A DNA stretch of 9,696 bases from Candidatus Zambryskiibacteriota bacterium (GCA_024654145.1 JANLIM010000057.1:1-9696), one strand, 5' to 3'; shown: positions 1 to 6,641, counted from the first letter of the stretch. Notes: a model not told the origin generated them from the sequence alone. Numbers and translations: made by a program.

Positions 1-48
1 AGTAAACTCACCTGGCGCCGAAGCCCAAGGGCCCAAAGATCCAAAAGC

Positions 49-597
49 CTAAACTTGCGAGAGAACCTGGCGGCCCGCGTCCCACCAGATCGGAGCCGCC
101 ACCGAGCGGGCGCCCACGCGCCAGCCGCCGTCGCCGGCGTTCCAGTCCGCGCTGACGGCCCAGAGGTTTCCATCATTCCCCCGAAGGTAGAAGATGAACC
201 ACTCCGACGAGCCGCGATTGGCGTCGAGGAACGCGCGGAACTGAGACACGCTCGTCTCAGCCTTGTCCCCAAGCTCGGCCAGGATGGGTGCATCGAGCGA
301 GTCCTTGGTGAGTTTCCTCACCGCGAGCTCGCCCGCAGCAACCGCCGCCACTTCGAGACCGTAGAACTGGGTCTCGAAGTTCGAGCCCGCCGACACCACG
401 CCCGCTTCCGCGAAGTACTCCTTGGAAGTGATGGTGGTCGGCTGGGCGGTGATGCGCACGGTGCGGAGAAGGGTGAGGATCGTCTCGAAGACGATCTTGC
501 CCTCGCCACCGATGAAGCGGAGGAAGTTGTCCCACCCACCCATGCGGTTGATGCAAGCTTCCGACTGACCCGTCGTGAGATCGTTGTATTTGGCCAT
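49..597 (-). CDS. GC-rich hypothetical protein, probable recurrent Patescibacteria family
   Basis: Function unknown. The 182-residue protein starts MAKYNDLTTGQSEACINRMGG and has no signal peptide or clear membrane helix, so it is probably cytoplasmic. The N-terminal part (about 1-60) includes the GQxEACINRMGGWDNFLRFIGG stretch. The C-terminus (about 146-182) is rich in Trp and Gly, with spaced elements LWAVSADWN, GWRVGARSV and WWDAGRQVLS. From memory, not verified, both ends resemble a family of small proteins repeated in Patescibacteria genomes with variable middles. The start is fixed by a perfect AGGAGG at 603-608, five bases before the ATG, and a consensus promoter lies upstream. The gene is markedly GC-rich by eye, unlike every other gene here, which suggests transfer or special codon selection. 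A longer antisense frame exists, but its Arg/His/Ala-rich product looks like a shadow. I am confident it is a gene and not confident of any role. Confidence 0.85.
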   Translation of the reverse strand: MAKYNDLTTGQSEACINRMGGWDNFLRFIGGEGKIVFETILTLLRTVRITAQPTTITSKEYFAEAGVVSAGSNFETQFYGLEVAAVAAGELAVRKLTKDSLDAPILAELGDKAETSVSQFRAFLDANRGSSEWFIFYLRGNDGNLWAVSADWNAGDGGWRVGARSVAAPIWWDAGRQVLSQV

Positions 598-602
598 GTG
601 GC

Positions 603-608
603 CCTCCT
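603..608 (-). promoter_or_regulatory. Perfect Shine-Dalgarno of the GC-rich gene
   Basis: The minus strand reads AGGAGG, then five bases (GCCAC), then ATG. It decides the start at 597. No other gene in the window has a comparable site. Confidence 0.85.
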
Positions 609-629
609 GCGACTGAAAGCCGCGGATTT

Positions 630-675
630 CCCACTGCCCGTGGGTTTAGGGGCCTGGCAACTGAATGCCGCCAGG
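630..675 (-). promoter_or_regulatory. Two hairpins in the 5' leader of the GC-rich gene
   Basis: Two inverted repeats lie between the promoter and the Shine-Dalgarno. The first is CCCAC/GTGGG at 630-634 and 640-644 with a 5-base loop. The second is CCTGGC/GCCAGG at 653-658 and 670-675 with an 11-base loop, which has an alternative inner pairing GGCA/TGCC (656-659, 666-669). A CCGCGG palindrome lies at 620-625, between the hairpins and the Shine-Dalgarno. The leader would be about 89 nt. A structured leader may stabilise the mRNA or control translation; that is inference. It matches no riboswitch I recognise. Confidence 0.5.
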
Positions 676-692
676 GCTTACTATCTTTTTAC

Positions 693-721
693 ATCATACA
701 CCTAAACTAGACTTTTGTCAA
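693..721 (-). promoter_or_regulatory. Consensus sigma70 promoter for the GC-rich gene
   Basis: On the minus strand, TTGACA (716-721, a perfect -35) is followed after exactly 17 bases by TATGAT (693-698, 5 of 6 matches to the -10). Transcription should start near 686. The promoter lies in AT-rich DNA directly abutting the GC-rich leader. It is the best match to consensus in the window. Confidence 0.8.
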
Positions 722-760
722 GGACTTTCTATTTAATGGCTTTAAACCTAAGCTATTAAC

Positions 761-1249
761 ATGTCTGCCAAAATCCTAGCAATTGATCCAGGTTTTGACC
801 GCTTGGGGATGGCTGTTTTGGGAAGCGAAAAAGATAAGGCTACTCTCCTATTCTCTGACTGCATCGTTACAAAGAAAGGAGACGTACATAGTGAACGTCT
901 ATTAGCTATTGGCTCACGAGTGAGAGAAATAATTGAGGAATGGAAGCCTGTGAGTCTCGCTATTGAAACACTTTTCTTCAACCAGAACACCACTAGCGCT
1001 CTGGCAGTGGCGGAAGCGCGAGGGGTGGTGCTCTATGAAGCTTCCCGGGCAGGGCTTTCCGTTTACGAATACTCTCCTCAGGCTATTAAAATTGCTGTAA
1101 CAGGTTACGGTAAGGCAGACAAGCTCCAGGTTGAAAATATGGTGAGAAAACTTATCAAAATTCCCATTCAGAAAACAAAAATGCTTGATGATGAGCTTGA
1201 TGCGATAGCGGTGGGGATTACTTACCTTGCAACCCAAATGGGTATCTGA
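761..1249 (+). CDS. ruvC: Crossover junction endodeoxyribonuclease RuvC
   Basis: RuvC resolves Holliday junctions during recombinational repair, normally with RuvAB. The 162-residue length is normal for the family. Visible signatures are AIDPG near the N-terminus with catalytic Asp9, AIETLFFNQN with catalytic Glu69, the EARGV helix, SPQAIKIAVTGYGKADK (substrate-contacting region, about 105-121), and DDELDAIAVG with Asp144 and Asp147 completing the acidic tetrad. All four metal-binding acids are present, so it should be active. The start has no Shine-Dalgarno, and I see no convincing promoter in the 163 bases shared with the divergent GC-rich gene. The TGA stop is followed at once by an in-frame TAG. 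ruvA and ruvB are not adjacent. The next gene starts 46 bases downstream and may be cotranscribed. Confidence 0.97.
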   Translation: MSAKILAIDPGFDRLGMAVLGSEKDKATLLFSDCIVTKKGDVHSERLLAIGSRVREIIEEWKPVSLAIETLFFNQNTTSALAVAEARGVVLYEASRAGLSVYEYSPQAIKIAVTGYGKADKLQVENMVRKLIKIPIQKTKMLDDELDAIAVGITYLATQMGI

Positions 1250-1295
1250 TAGAAATAAGAGCATTCAAATTTAAAAATAACAGATTATTCTAAAA

Positions 1296-1478
1296 ATGAA
1301 CGACGACGATATTAAAATCCCTGAAGAAGAAGACCTCGACGCTGACCTCCCACTCGATGATGACTTGGATGCGAAGAAGAAGCCCCTCGCAGAAGACGAG
1401 GAGGTAGAGAGTATTGATGAATTAGCTGATGAGGAACTCGAAGAAGAAGAGCCTTTCGACGACGTGAACTTAATCTAG
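1296..1478 (+). CDS. Small, extremely acidic hypothetical protein
   Basis: The 60-residue product contains 15 Asp and 14 Glu against 4 Lys, a net charge near -25. It has one aromatic residue (Phe54) and no Cys, His, Arg or Trp. Acidic runs are spread over the whole length with interspersed Leu, and the C-terminus is PFDDVNLI. It has no membrane segment and is probably disordered alone. It could be a DNA mimic, a polymerase-delta-like acidic tail or a chaperone-like protein, but nothing here chooses among these. There is no Shine-Dalgarno. It follows ruvC by 46 bases on the same strand, and its stop overlaps the tyrS stop in a shared CTAG. That it is a gene is supported by the strongly biased acidic composition and its fit exactly between two confident genes. 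Confidence 0.65.
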   Translation: MNDDDIKIPEEEDLDADLPLDDDLDAKKKPLAEDEEVESIDELADEELEEEEPFDDVNLI

Positions 1479-2836
1479 TCTTCTATTTCAATTTTGAGAA
1501 AGCGGTGTTTGCCTATACGGTAAACGCCGTTTTCTATTTCTTTGATAGAACCCGATTTATTAAGCCTATTGAACTCAGTCTTGGAAGCAACAATTTTGTG
1601 TTCGAGAAGTGTATCAACTAACGGAGTGCTGGCTTTAACCTTGGCTATAGGTATATCTTTAGGAACGCCTTTATTTGAAAAAGTTTCAGTAAAATCCTTT
1701 TCTGCATTAGATGCAGCTACTTCGCCATGGTAGATGGCGGTGATTTCGTGAGCCAGGCGCATCTTCATATCCTTGGGGTTATGCTTACCCCCCGAGAGCT
1801 TCTTCTCCATCTCTTCTATCTCAGAAAGAGGAGTGTAGGTAGCGAGCTTGAAGTATGCCGGCATCACTTCATCAGGAAGAGACATCACCTTGCCGTACAT
1901 CTCGCTTGGCGCGTCTGTGATAGCGATGTAGTTGTCGAGAGACTTGCTCATCTTCTCTTTGCCGTCTGTGCCTGGGAGGATTTCCATCGACATGACAGCT
2001 TGTTCTGGAGCATTGTTTGCCTTCATAATGTCGCGGCCTATAAGCATATTGAATGTCTGATCTGTGCCTCCGATTTCCAAGTCACATGAACCGTAAATTT
2101 GAGAGATAACATAGGAATCTATACCTTGAAGTATGGGATACATCATTTCGTGAAGATAAAGCTCCTGCCCATTCTTAATCCTCTCTTGGAACATGTCCCG
2201 CTCTATAAGGCGTGAATGTGTGAGATGTTTTAAACTCCAGAGAAAGTTTGCAAGGGTGATGACGGAGACTTTGTCCTTCAACTCAGGATTCTTAATCTGC
2301 ATGCGGCTTTGTTCAAAGGCGATGGCCTTACCCACAAATGAGTTCGGTGGAATGGGCACCTTGGTTGTCTTACCTCCCGTGGTGATGTCCATATTGATTT
2401 TATAGTCTTCAGGAAGGTTGAGGTCTGTAATGTTGGTAAACCAATCTGAATTCTTGATCCAAGAGAAGACATCTGGCTCTGTACGTAAAATCTTCCCCAT
2501 CTGTTCTGTGTAAGTGAGGACGTTGGTCTCTATCTCTGCCTGTTCTAGCTCCGGGCGAACTTTAGACCTACCTGTCGGGTCACCAATCTTGGCGGTAAAG
2601 TCACCAACGATGAAAACTACCTTGCATCCAAAGTCCTGGAACTGCCTGAGTCGGCGCAAAACAACAGCATGCCCAAGATGGATGTCTGGTCGGGTAGGAT
2701 CTACGCCAAGCTTTATGATGATGTCTTTATCGTATTGCCCTTGGGACTTCTTCAAAAGCTTATCTTTGAAGCTTCCATCCGGGTCAATAAAGGTGCCGAC
2801 ACCGCGAGAAAGTAGCTCTGGAACGTCTTTATTCAT
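1475..2836 (-). CDS. tyrS: Tyrosine--tRNA ligase
   Basis: This class I synthetase charges tRNA-Tyr with tyrosine using ATP, in the cytoplasm. In 453 residues, KLGVDPTRPDIHLGH carries the HIGH-type motif (HLGH, 53-56), followed by GDFTAKIGDPTGR (78-90), the substrate-pocket GGTDQTFN (256-263) and KMSKS (295-299). A short S4-like RNA-binding region closes the protein (about 402-450). The HLGH and GDPTGR pattern resembles the subtype I know as TyrS type 2. It is longer than the usual 395-425 residues because of an extra segment near 138-192, between NSDWF and the LANFLWSLKHLTHSRLIERD helix. No T-box leader is seen: only 83 bases separate it from the divergent PBP gene. No Shine-Dalgarno precedes the ATG. 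It converges on the acidic gene with a 4-bp overlap. Confidence 0.98.
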   Translation of the reverse strand: MNKDVPELLSRGVGTFIDPDGSFKDKLLKKSQGQYDKDIIIKLGVDPTRPDIHLGHAVVLRRLRQFQDFGCKVVFIVGDFTAKIGDPTGRSKVRPELEQAEIETNVLTYTEQMGKILRTEPDVFSWIKNSDWFTNITDLNLPEDYKINMDITTGGKTTKVPIPPNSFVGKAIAFEQSRMQIKNPELKDKVSVITLANFLWSLKHLTHSRLIERDMFQERIKNGQELYLHEMMYPILQGIDSYVISQIYGSCDLEIGGTDQTFNMLIGRDIMKANNAPEQAVMSMEILPGTDGKEKMSKSLDNYIAITDAPSEMYGKVMSLPDEVMPAYFKLATYTPLSEIEEMEKKLSGGKHNPKDMKMRLAHEITAIYHGEVAASNAEKDFTETFSNKGVPKDIPIAKVKASTPLVDTLLEHKIVASKTEFNRLNKSGSIKEIENGVYRIGKHRFLKIEIED

Positions 2837-2845
2837 GGAAATATC

Positions 2846-2874
2846 TTAACATATGGTAAAATTAATATTCTGAT
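2846..2874 (+). promoter_or_regulatory. Possible promoter of the PBP gene
   Basis: TTAACA (2846-2851, 5 of 6 to the -35) is followed after 17 bases by TCTGAT (2869-2874, 4 of 6 to the -10). Transcription would begin near 2881, inside the REP-like element, giving a leader of about 39 nt. The match is only moderate. Confidence 0.3.
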
Positions 2875-2922
2875 GACCCGTTCGACTACGCTCAGGGTCA
2901 TGGTGAGTAACATCGAACCATG
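2873..2922. repeat. REP-like double inverted repeat reaching into the PBP start codon
   Basis: Arms ATGACCC (2873-2879) and GGGTCAT (2895-2901) flank a 15-base core containing TTCGACTACGCTCAG. A second pair, CATGGT (2899-2904) and ACCATG (2917-2922), flanks GAGTAACATCGA. The two-hairpin form and the TTCGACTACGCTCAGGG and GGTGAG...TCGAACC elements resemble a REP-like intergenic repeat I remember from many environmental genomes; that is recollection, not a search. Only one copy is in this window. The right arm of the second hairpin contains the PBP start ATG (2920-2922). Confidence 0.7.
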
Positions 2923-5118
2923 AAGAAATTTAGGGTTAGGTTAAAAAAATTATGGCGCAAAGCCAAGCATTCCAACCACTTCCTAGCTATTGCGGCGGTT
3001 GCTTTAGTTATTGGAGGAATTTTTATACTCTGGATAGCATCATTACGCATACCCTCCCTCGAAAGTATTCCTGAGAGACGTATAGACCAGTCCACCAAGA
3101 TTTATGACAGGACCGGTGAGGTTTTGCTCTATGATATGAGTAAAGACGTCCGACGCGAGCCTGTCGCTTTCGAGAACATCTCTGACTATGCCAAAGCGGC
3201 CACTGTCGCTATCGAAGACAAGGACTTCTACTCCCACAACGGATTCGTTTTAAGCTCATTTTTGAGAGCAGTTATTGCAAATCTGACAACTGTTTCTTTC
3301 AGCCAAGGCGGTTCGACCATTACCCAGCAGGTGGTTAAAAACTCAATACTCACCAACGACAAAACTCCCACAAGGAAGCTTAAAGAGCTTATCCTCGCCC
3401 TTAAGTTGGAAAAGGTTCTTACCAAAGAAGAGATTCTTTCTCTTTATCTAAATGAAATCCCTTATGGAGGAACTATTTATGGTATTGAAGAAGCCTCGCG
3501 CAGCTTCTTCGGCAAGAGTGCTTCTGATGTGACATTAGCTGAAGCGGCTTACCTTGCCGCCATTCCCCAGGCGCCTACATACTACTCACCATATCGTTCA
3601 CACCGTGCCGAGTTAGAGGAGAGGAAAAACTTAGTGCTCTCTGAGATGTTAGAAAACGAGTTTATATCCCAGGAACAGTTTGATAATGCCATGCAAGAGG
3701 TAGTGGAATTCAAACCGAGGGAAAATTCAGCCAATATTAAGGCCCCCCACTTCGTCTTCTTCGTTATGGAATTCTTAAGATCTAAATATGGTGAGGATAG
3801 TCTTGAGAATGGTGGATACAAAGTTATTACCACTCTTGATTATGACATCCAAAGAGAAGTAGAAGCTCTTGCTTTGAAATATGGCGAGACAAATCAAGAA
3901 AGGTTTAACGCCGACAACAACGCTGTTGTTGCTATAGATCCCAAAACTGGAGAAATATTGTCTATGTCTGGTTCCAGGAATTATTTTGACGAAGATATAG
4001 ACGGTAACTTCAACGCATCCACCGGACATAGGCAACCTGGTTCAACCTTTAAACCATTTGTATACGCCACCCTTTTTAACAAAGGATACACTACGGAGAC
4101 TTTACTTTGGGACGTGCCTACACAATTCTCAACCTCTTGCGCTAGAGACAATTTTGTAGTCGATGACATATGTTACGCTCCCGGCAACTATGACGACAAG
4201 TTCCGCGGCCCTATAACAATTAGAAATGCGCTCGCTCAATCTATAAACGTCCCAGCAGTTAAAGCAGTCTATCTCGCTGGAGTTAAAAGTTCTGTTAAGT
4301 TAGCTCAAGATCTTGGTATAGAAAGCCTTACAGATACTCGTAATTACGGCCTTTCTATAGTTCTTGGAGGTGGCTCTGTCTCACTTCTTGATATGACAGC
4401 CGCTTATTCTGTATTTGCAAACGACGGTATGAGGAACCCTTATACGCCTGTGCGTTGGATAGAAGACGGGCAGGGAAACATTATAGACAAGCACAATCCT
4501 TTCCCTATACGAGTACTGCCAGAGCAGACTGCTCGGCTTATTAACGATGTTTTATCTGATAACGTAGCCCGTACACCAGGTTTTGGCGCAAACTCCACCC
4601 TATACATACCGGAACGCCCTGTGGCGGTCAAAACTGGTACCTCTAACGACTACCACGACGCCTGGATCATAGGCTATGCTCCGAACCTTGTAGTGGGCGC
4701 CTGGGTGGGTAATAACGACAACACCCCCATGGCTAGGAAGGTTTCAGGACTTATCGTATCTCCTCTATGGCGAGACATTATGGATGAAGTACTACCAAGT
4801 TTTCCTTATGAATCTTTTGTAGAGCCGAATCAAGAAGATTTCACACAACTAAAGCCAGTTCTCCGAGGAGAAACAGGTGGTGTGGCGCACTCAATACTAC
4901 ATTGGGTGGATAAAGATAATCCTCGCGGAGCTGTTCCAAACAATCCTGGTAACGACTCTCAATACCTATACTGGGAATACGGCGTCAGTAGATGGGTAAG
5001 CTTAAGTGGTTATGGCGCACCACCTCCTCCACAACCAATAGATTTTCTTAATCCCGAACCTCAGCCACAAGACCCAGGCTTCATCCCAGTTCCAGAACCA
5101 GGTCCAGGAGTGTTTTAA
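2920..5118 (+). CDS. Class A penicillin-binding protein (PBP1A-type)
   Basis: This bifunctional enzyme polymerises lipid II into glycan strands and cross-links the peptides on the outer face of the cytoplasmic membrane. Its 732 residues run as follows: a basic cytoplasmic tail (1-18), one membrane anchor (about 20-42), the glycosyltransferase GT51 domain with EDKDFYSH (catalytic Glu99), GGSTITQQ (130-137) and LYLNEIPYG (second key Glu179), then the transpeptidase domain with STFK (Ser375 nucleophile, Lys378), SIN (441-443) and KTGTS (571-575). Both active sites look intact. A C-terminal extension ends in a proline-rich tail (about 700-732). Cys407 and Cys418 could form a disulfide. The start is supported by the basic tail plus anchor, but the ATG sits in a repeat hairpin. 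The best ribosome-site candidate, GGTGA at 2902-2906, is poorly spaced. Its stop abuts the stop of the next, convergent gene with no gap. Confidence 0.97.
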   Translation: MKKFRVRLKKLWRKAKHSNHFLAIAAVALVIGGIFILWIASLRIPSLESIPERRIDQSTKIYDRTGEVLLYDMSKDVRREPVAFENISDYAKAATVAIEDKDFYSHNGFVLSSFLRAVIANLTTVSFSQGGSTITQQVVKNSILTNDKTPTRKLKELILALKLEKVLTKEEILSLYLNEIPYGGTIYGIEEASRSFFGKSASDVTLAEAAYLAAIPQAPTYYSPYRSHRAELEERKNLVLSEMLENEFISQEQFDNAMQEVVEFKPRENSANIKAPHFVFFVMEFLRSKYGEDSLENGGYKVITTLDYDIQREVEALALKYGETNQERFNADNNAVVAIDPKTGEILSMSGSRNYFDEDIDGNFNASTGHRQPGSTFKPFVYATLFNKGYTTETLLWDVPTQFSTSCARDNFVVDDICYAPGNYDDKFRGPITIRNALAQSINVPAVKAVYLAGVKSSVKLAQDLGIESLTDTRNYGLSIVLGGGSVSLLDMTAAYSVFANDGMRNPYTPVRWIEDGQGNIIDKHNPFPIRVLPEQTARLINDVLSDNVARTPGFGANSTLYIPERPVAVKTGTSNDYHDAWIIGYAPNLVVGAWVGNNDNTPMARKVSGLIVSPLWRDIMDEVLPSFPYESFVEPNQEDFTQLKPVLRGETGGVAHSILHWVDKDNPRGAVPNNPGNDSQYLYWEYGVSRWVSLSGYGAPPPPQPIDFLNPEPQPQDPGFIPVPEPGPGVF

Positions 5119-5379
5119 TTATTTATAGAAAATTCTTAAAATATTAATTTTATAAACTTCCTTAAGTTCTGTTCTAATTAGGTCTTCCTTCAATCTTATT
5201 TCGTTCTTTACAGCTTGGGACGCAGTGATTTCAAGCACCCCTTCTTTAAGGTTAATGTTTTCTGGAGACAGTGTCGCTCCAGTCCTTTCTTTGACTACAC
5301 CTATAACACTTCCTTTGAGAGCTGTGTCTTTATTTAATAATTTTGAAAACCTTTCAAGGAGAGAGGTGAGATTGTACAT
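5119..5379 (-). CDS. DUF721/DciA-like protein, possible helicase-loading factor
   Basis: DciA-family (DUF721) proteins work with the replicative helicase DnaB in bacteria lacking DnaC or DnaI. This 86-residue protein fits the family's KH-like core: a short N-terminal helix (LTSLLERFSKLLN), then NINLKEGVLEITASQAVKNEIRLKED (a strand-strand-helix pattern, about 41-66), a helix ending in LKEVY, and a final strand INILRIFYK. It lacks the extra tail of longer DciA proteins and the Trp often seen after the GxLxV strand. Its ATG comes three bases after the dnaN stop, without its own Shine-Dalgarno, so translation is probably coupled to dnaN. From memory, DUF721 genes follow dnaN and recF in Actinobacteria; recF is absent here. 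Family assignment rests on pattern and context. A diverged unrelated small protein is the alternative. Confidence 0.6.
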   Translation of the reverse strand: MYNLTSLLERFSKLLNKDTALKGSVIGVVKERTGATLSPENINLKEGVLEITASQAVKNEIRLKEDLIRTELKEVYKINILRIFYK

Positions 5380-5382
5380 GAA

Positions 5383-6486
5383 CTATGACTGGTTCATCGG
5401 CATGACGAGGTAGAGGAAACTTGTGTCCCCCACTCCTTTGATAATAATAGGTTTAGCTTGACCGCTGAAGCTGAGAGAAATGCTGTCTGTGGTAATAGAC
5501 TGGAAGCAGTCTGTGAAGTAACGATGGTTTACATTGATAGAAATATCTTCTCCTTCAAGAACTGATTCTACATTCTGCACACTCTCTCCCACTGTAGAAT
5601 TTTTGGACTCAATCTCAAAGCGCTTATCTTTAGGAGAGACTCTTAGAGAAAGCTGGTTGAAGGAATCAGAGAAAATAAGGCTAGTTTTAAGGGAATTTAT
5701 AAGGTCTTGTTTTAAAACCACCGCAGATGTGGTGGATTCTTTAGGAATAATTTGACGATAATCAGGGAAATTACCTTCTATGATACGGGAAGTGAGATAG
5801 ATTCCATTGGAGCGAAGTGCCATCTGATGTTCTTCTATAGAAATTGAAATTTCTTCCTCCCCACGGTCAAATATTTTTATAATTTCAAGTGCATTCTTTT
5901 GTGGAATGAGGATTTGTTTGAAGTGGGGTACTTTTTTTATCTTAATATTCTTCTCAGCTAGGCGGAATGAATCAGTAGCGGCAAAAGTAAGAAATTCTCC
6001 TTCGTGGGTTATAGAGATACTTGAGAGTTCTGGTTTAATACTTCCAACAGCGGCTGAGTATATTACTGAGCGGATGCCGAATACTAAGTCCCTAGCTGGG
6101 ATAGAAAAGTGATTATCTTCTTTAATCTCTGGAATAAGTGGGAAATCTTCACTTGGAAGGGTTTTGATACTTGTTTTAGTTGCTTTAGTTTTAATATCCA
6201 ATACCTGGCTCTTGGTAGAGAGGGTGATATTACGGTCTGTAGAGAGTGAGGAGACAAAAGAAGTGATGATATGGGCTGGAACCACTACAATACCTGGTTC
6301 TGTCACCTTAACTGGCACAGAGACAGATATACCAAGATCAAGATTAGTAGCTTTAACAGTTAAAATATTATCTTTAGCATCCAAGTAAAATCCTGAGAGT
6401 ACGGGTAAGCTCGCATTCCTCCCCACTATCTTATCCGCCTTTATAAGAGCTTCTTCTAACTGTTCTTTAATAGCTTCTATTTTCAT
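5383..6486 (-). CDS. dnaN: DNA polymerase III subunit beta (sliding clamp)
   Basis: DnaN forms a ring dimer around DNA that tethers the polymerase and other partners. At 367 residues it matches the normal three-domain length. Recognisable segments are NASLPVLSGFYLDA (24-37), ATDSFRLAEK (170-179), EGNFPDYRQIIP (237-248) and the closing KPIIIKGVGDTSFLYLVMPM. The partner-binding pocket is formed by TDSFRLA and the C-terminal MPM. The tail reads MPMNQS, where many clamps have MPMR, so one pocket-edge residue differs. A perfect TATAAT lies 20 bases before the ATG, with no Shine-Dalgarno, giving a leader of about 14 nt. The next gene follows after three bases and is probably in the same operon. Confidence 0.98.
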   Translation of the reverse strand: MKIEAIKEQLEEALIKADKIVGRNASLPVLSGFYLDAKDNILTVKATNLDLGISVSVPVKVTEPGIVVVPAHIITSFVSSLSTDRNITLSTKSQVLDIKTKATKTSIKTLPSEDFPLIPEIKEDNHFSIPARDLVFGIRSVIYSAAVGSIKPELSSISITHEGEFLTFAATDSFRLAEKNIKIKKVPHFKQILIPQKNALEIIKIFDRGEEEISISIEEHQMALRSNGIYLTSRIIEGNFPDYRQIIPKESTTSAVVLKQDLINSLKTSLIFSDSFNQLSLRVSPKDKRFEIESKNSTVGESVQNVESVLEGEDISINVNHRYFTDCFQSITTDSISLSFSGQAKPIIIKGVGDTSFLYLVMPMNQS

Positions 6487-6506
6487 ATATAAAATTTATT
6501 ACTTCT

Positions 6507-6531
6507 ATTATAGGTGTTTATATGTGGAAAA
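6507..6531 (-). promoter_or_regulatory. dnaN promoter -10 with overlapping DnaA-box-like site
   Basis: The minus strand has TATAAT at 6507-6512, a perfect -10. No good -35 is found at 15-18 bases. The spacer and -35 zone instead hold TTTTCCACA (6523-6531), which fits the relaxed DnaA-box consensus TTWTNCACA exactly. DnaA bound there could activate or repress dnaN; that is inference. Confidence 0.6.
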
Positions 6532-6613
6532 CCTTTTAAATGAAGCTATTGTTGAGTTTATTGAGATTCTTAGATTAATTGGGTGGGGATAAGGAACCTT
6601 TAAATCATAATTT

Positions 6614-6641
6614 CTGAAAAGGTAGTCCCCTATCTTTTCAG
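6614..6641. repeat. 12-bp-arm inverted repeat between dnaA and dnaN
   Basis: CTGAAAAGGTAG (6614-6625) and CTATCTTTTCAG (6630-6641) pair with one mismatch, a G-U wobble in plus-strand RNA, around a TCCC loop. It begins 47 bases after the dnaA stop, where a terminator for dnaA would be expected. Neither strand has a T-tract after it, so a classical intrinsic terminator is not supported. It could protect the dnaA mRNA 3' end or be an origin structure. Confidence 0.6.

Noticed and set aside
1..48. GGGCCC and GCCCAAGGGC palindromes after the GC-rich gene as its terminator
   Set aside because: There is no T-tract on the minus strand and the stems are very short; the window edge cuts the context.
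653..690. Hairpin plus T-run (686-690) as a plus-strand terminator
   Set aside because: No plus-strand gene precedes it and the T-run lies 10 bases beyond the stem. It is better explained as the leader of the minus-strand gene.
55..705. A 216-codon plus-strand frame antisense to the GC-rich gene, longer than it
   Set aside because: Its product is Arg/His/Ala-rich without fold-like patterning, as expected of a shadow in GC-rich DNA. The minus-strand frame has the promoter, perfect Shine-Dalgarno and plausible protein.
1..760. Assembly chimera joining GC-rich foreign sequence to the chromosome
   Set aside because: It cannot be excluded without reads, but the promoter in AT-rich DNA is correctly placed for the GC-rich gene, which favours a real junction.
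1727..2089. Plus-strand frames inside tyrS and other antisense frames inside PBP, dnaA and dnaN
   Set aside because: They lie opposite confident conserved genes and show no recognisable motifs.
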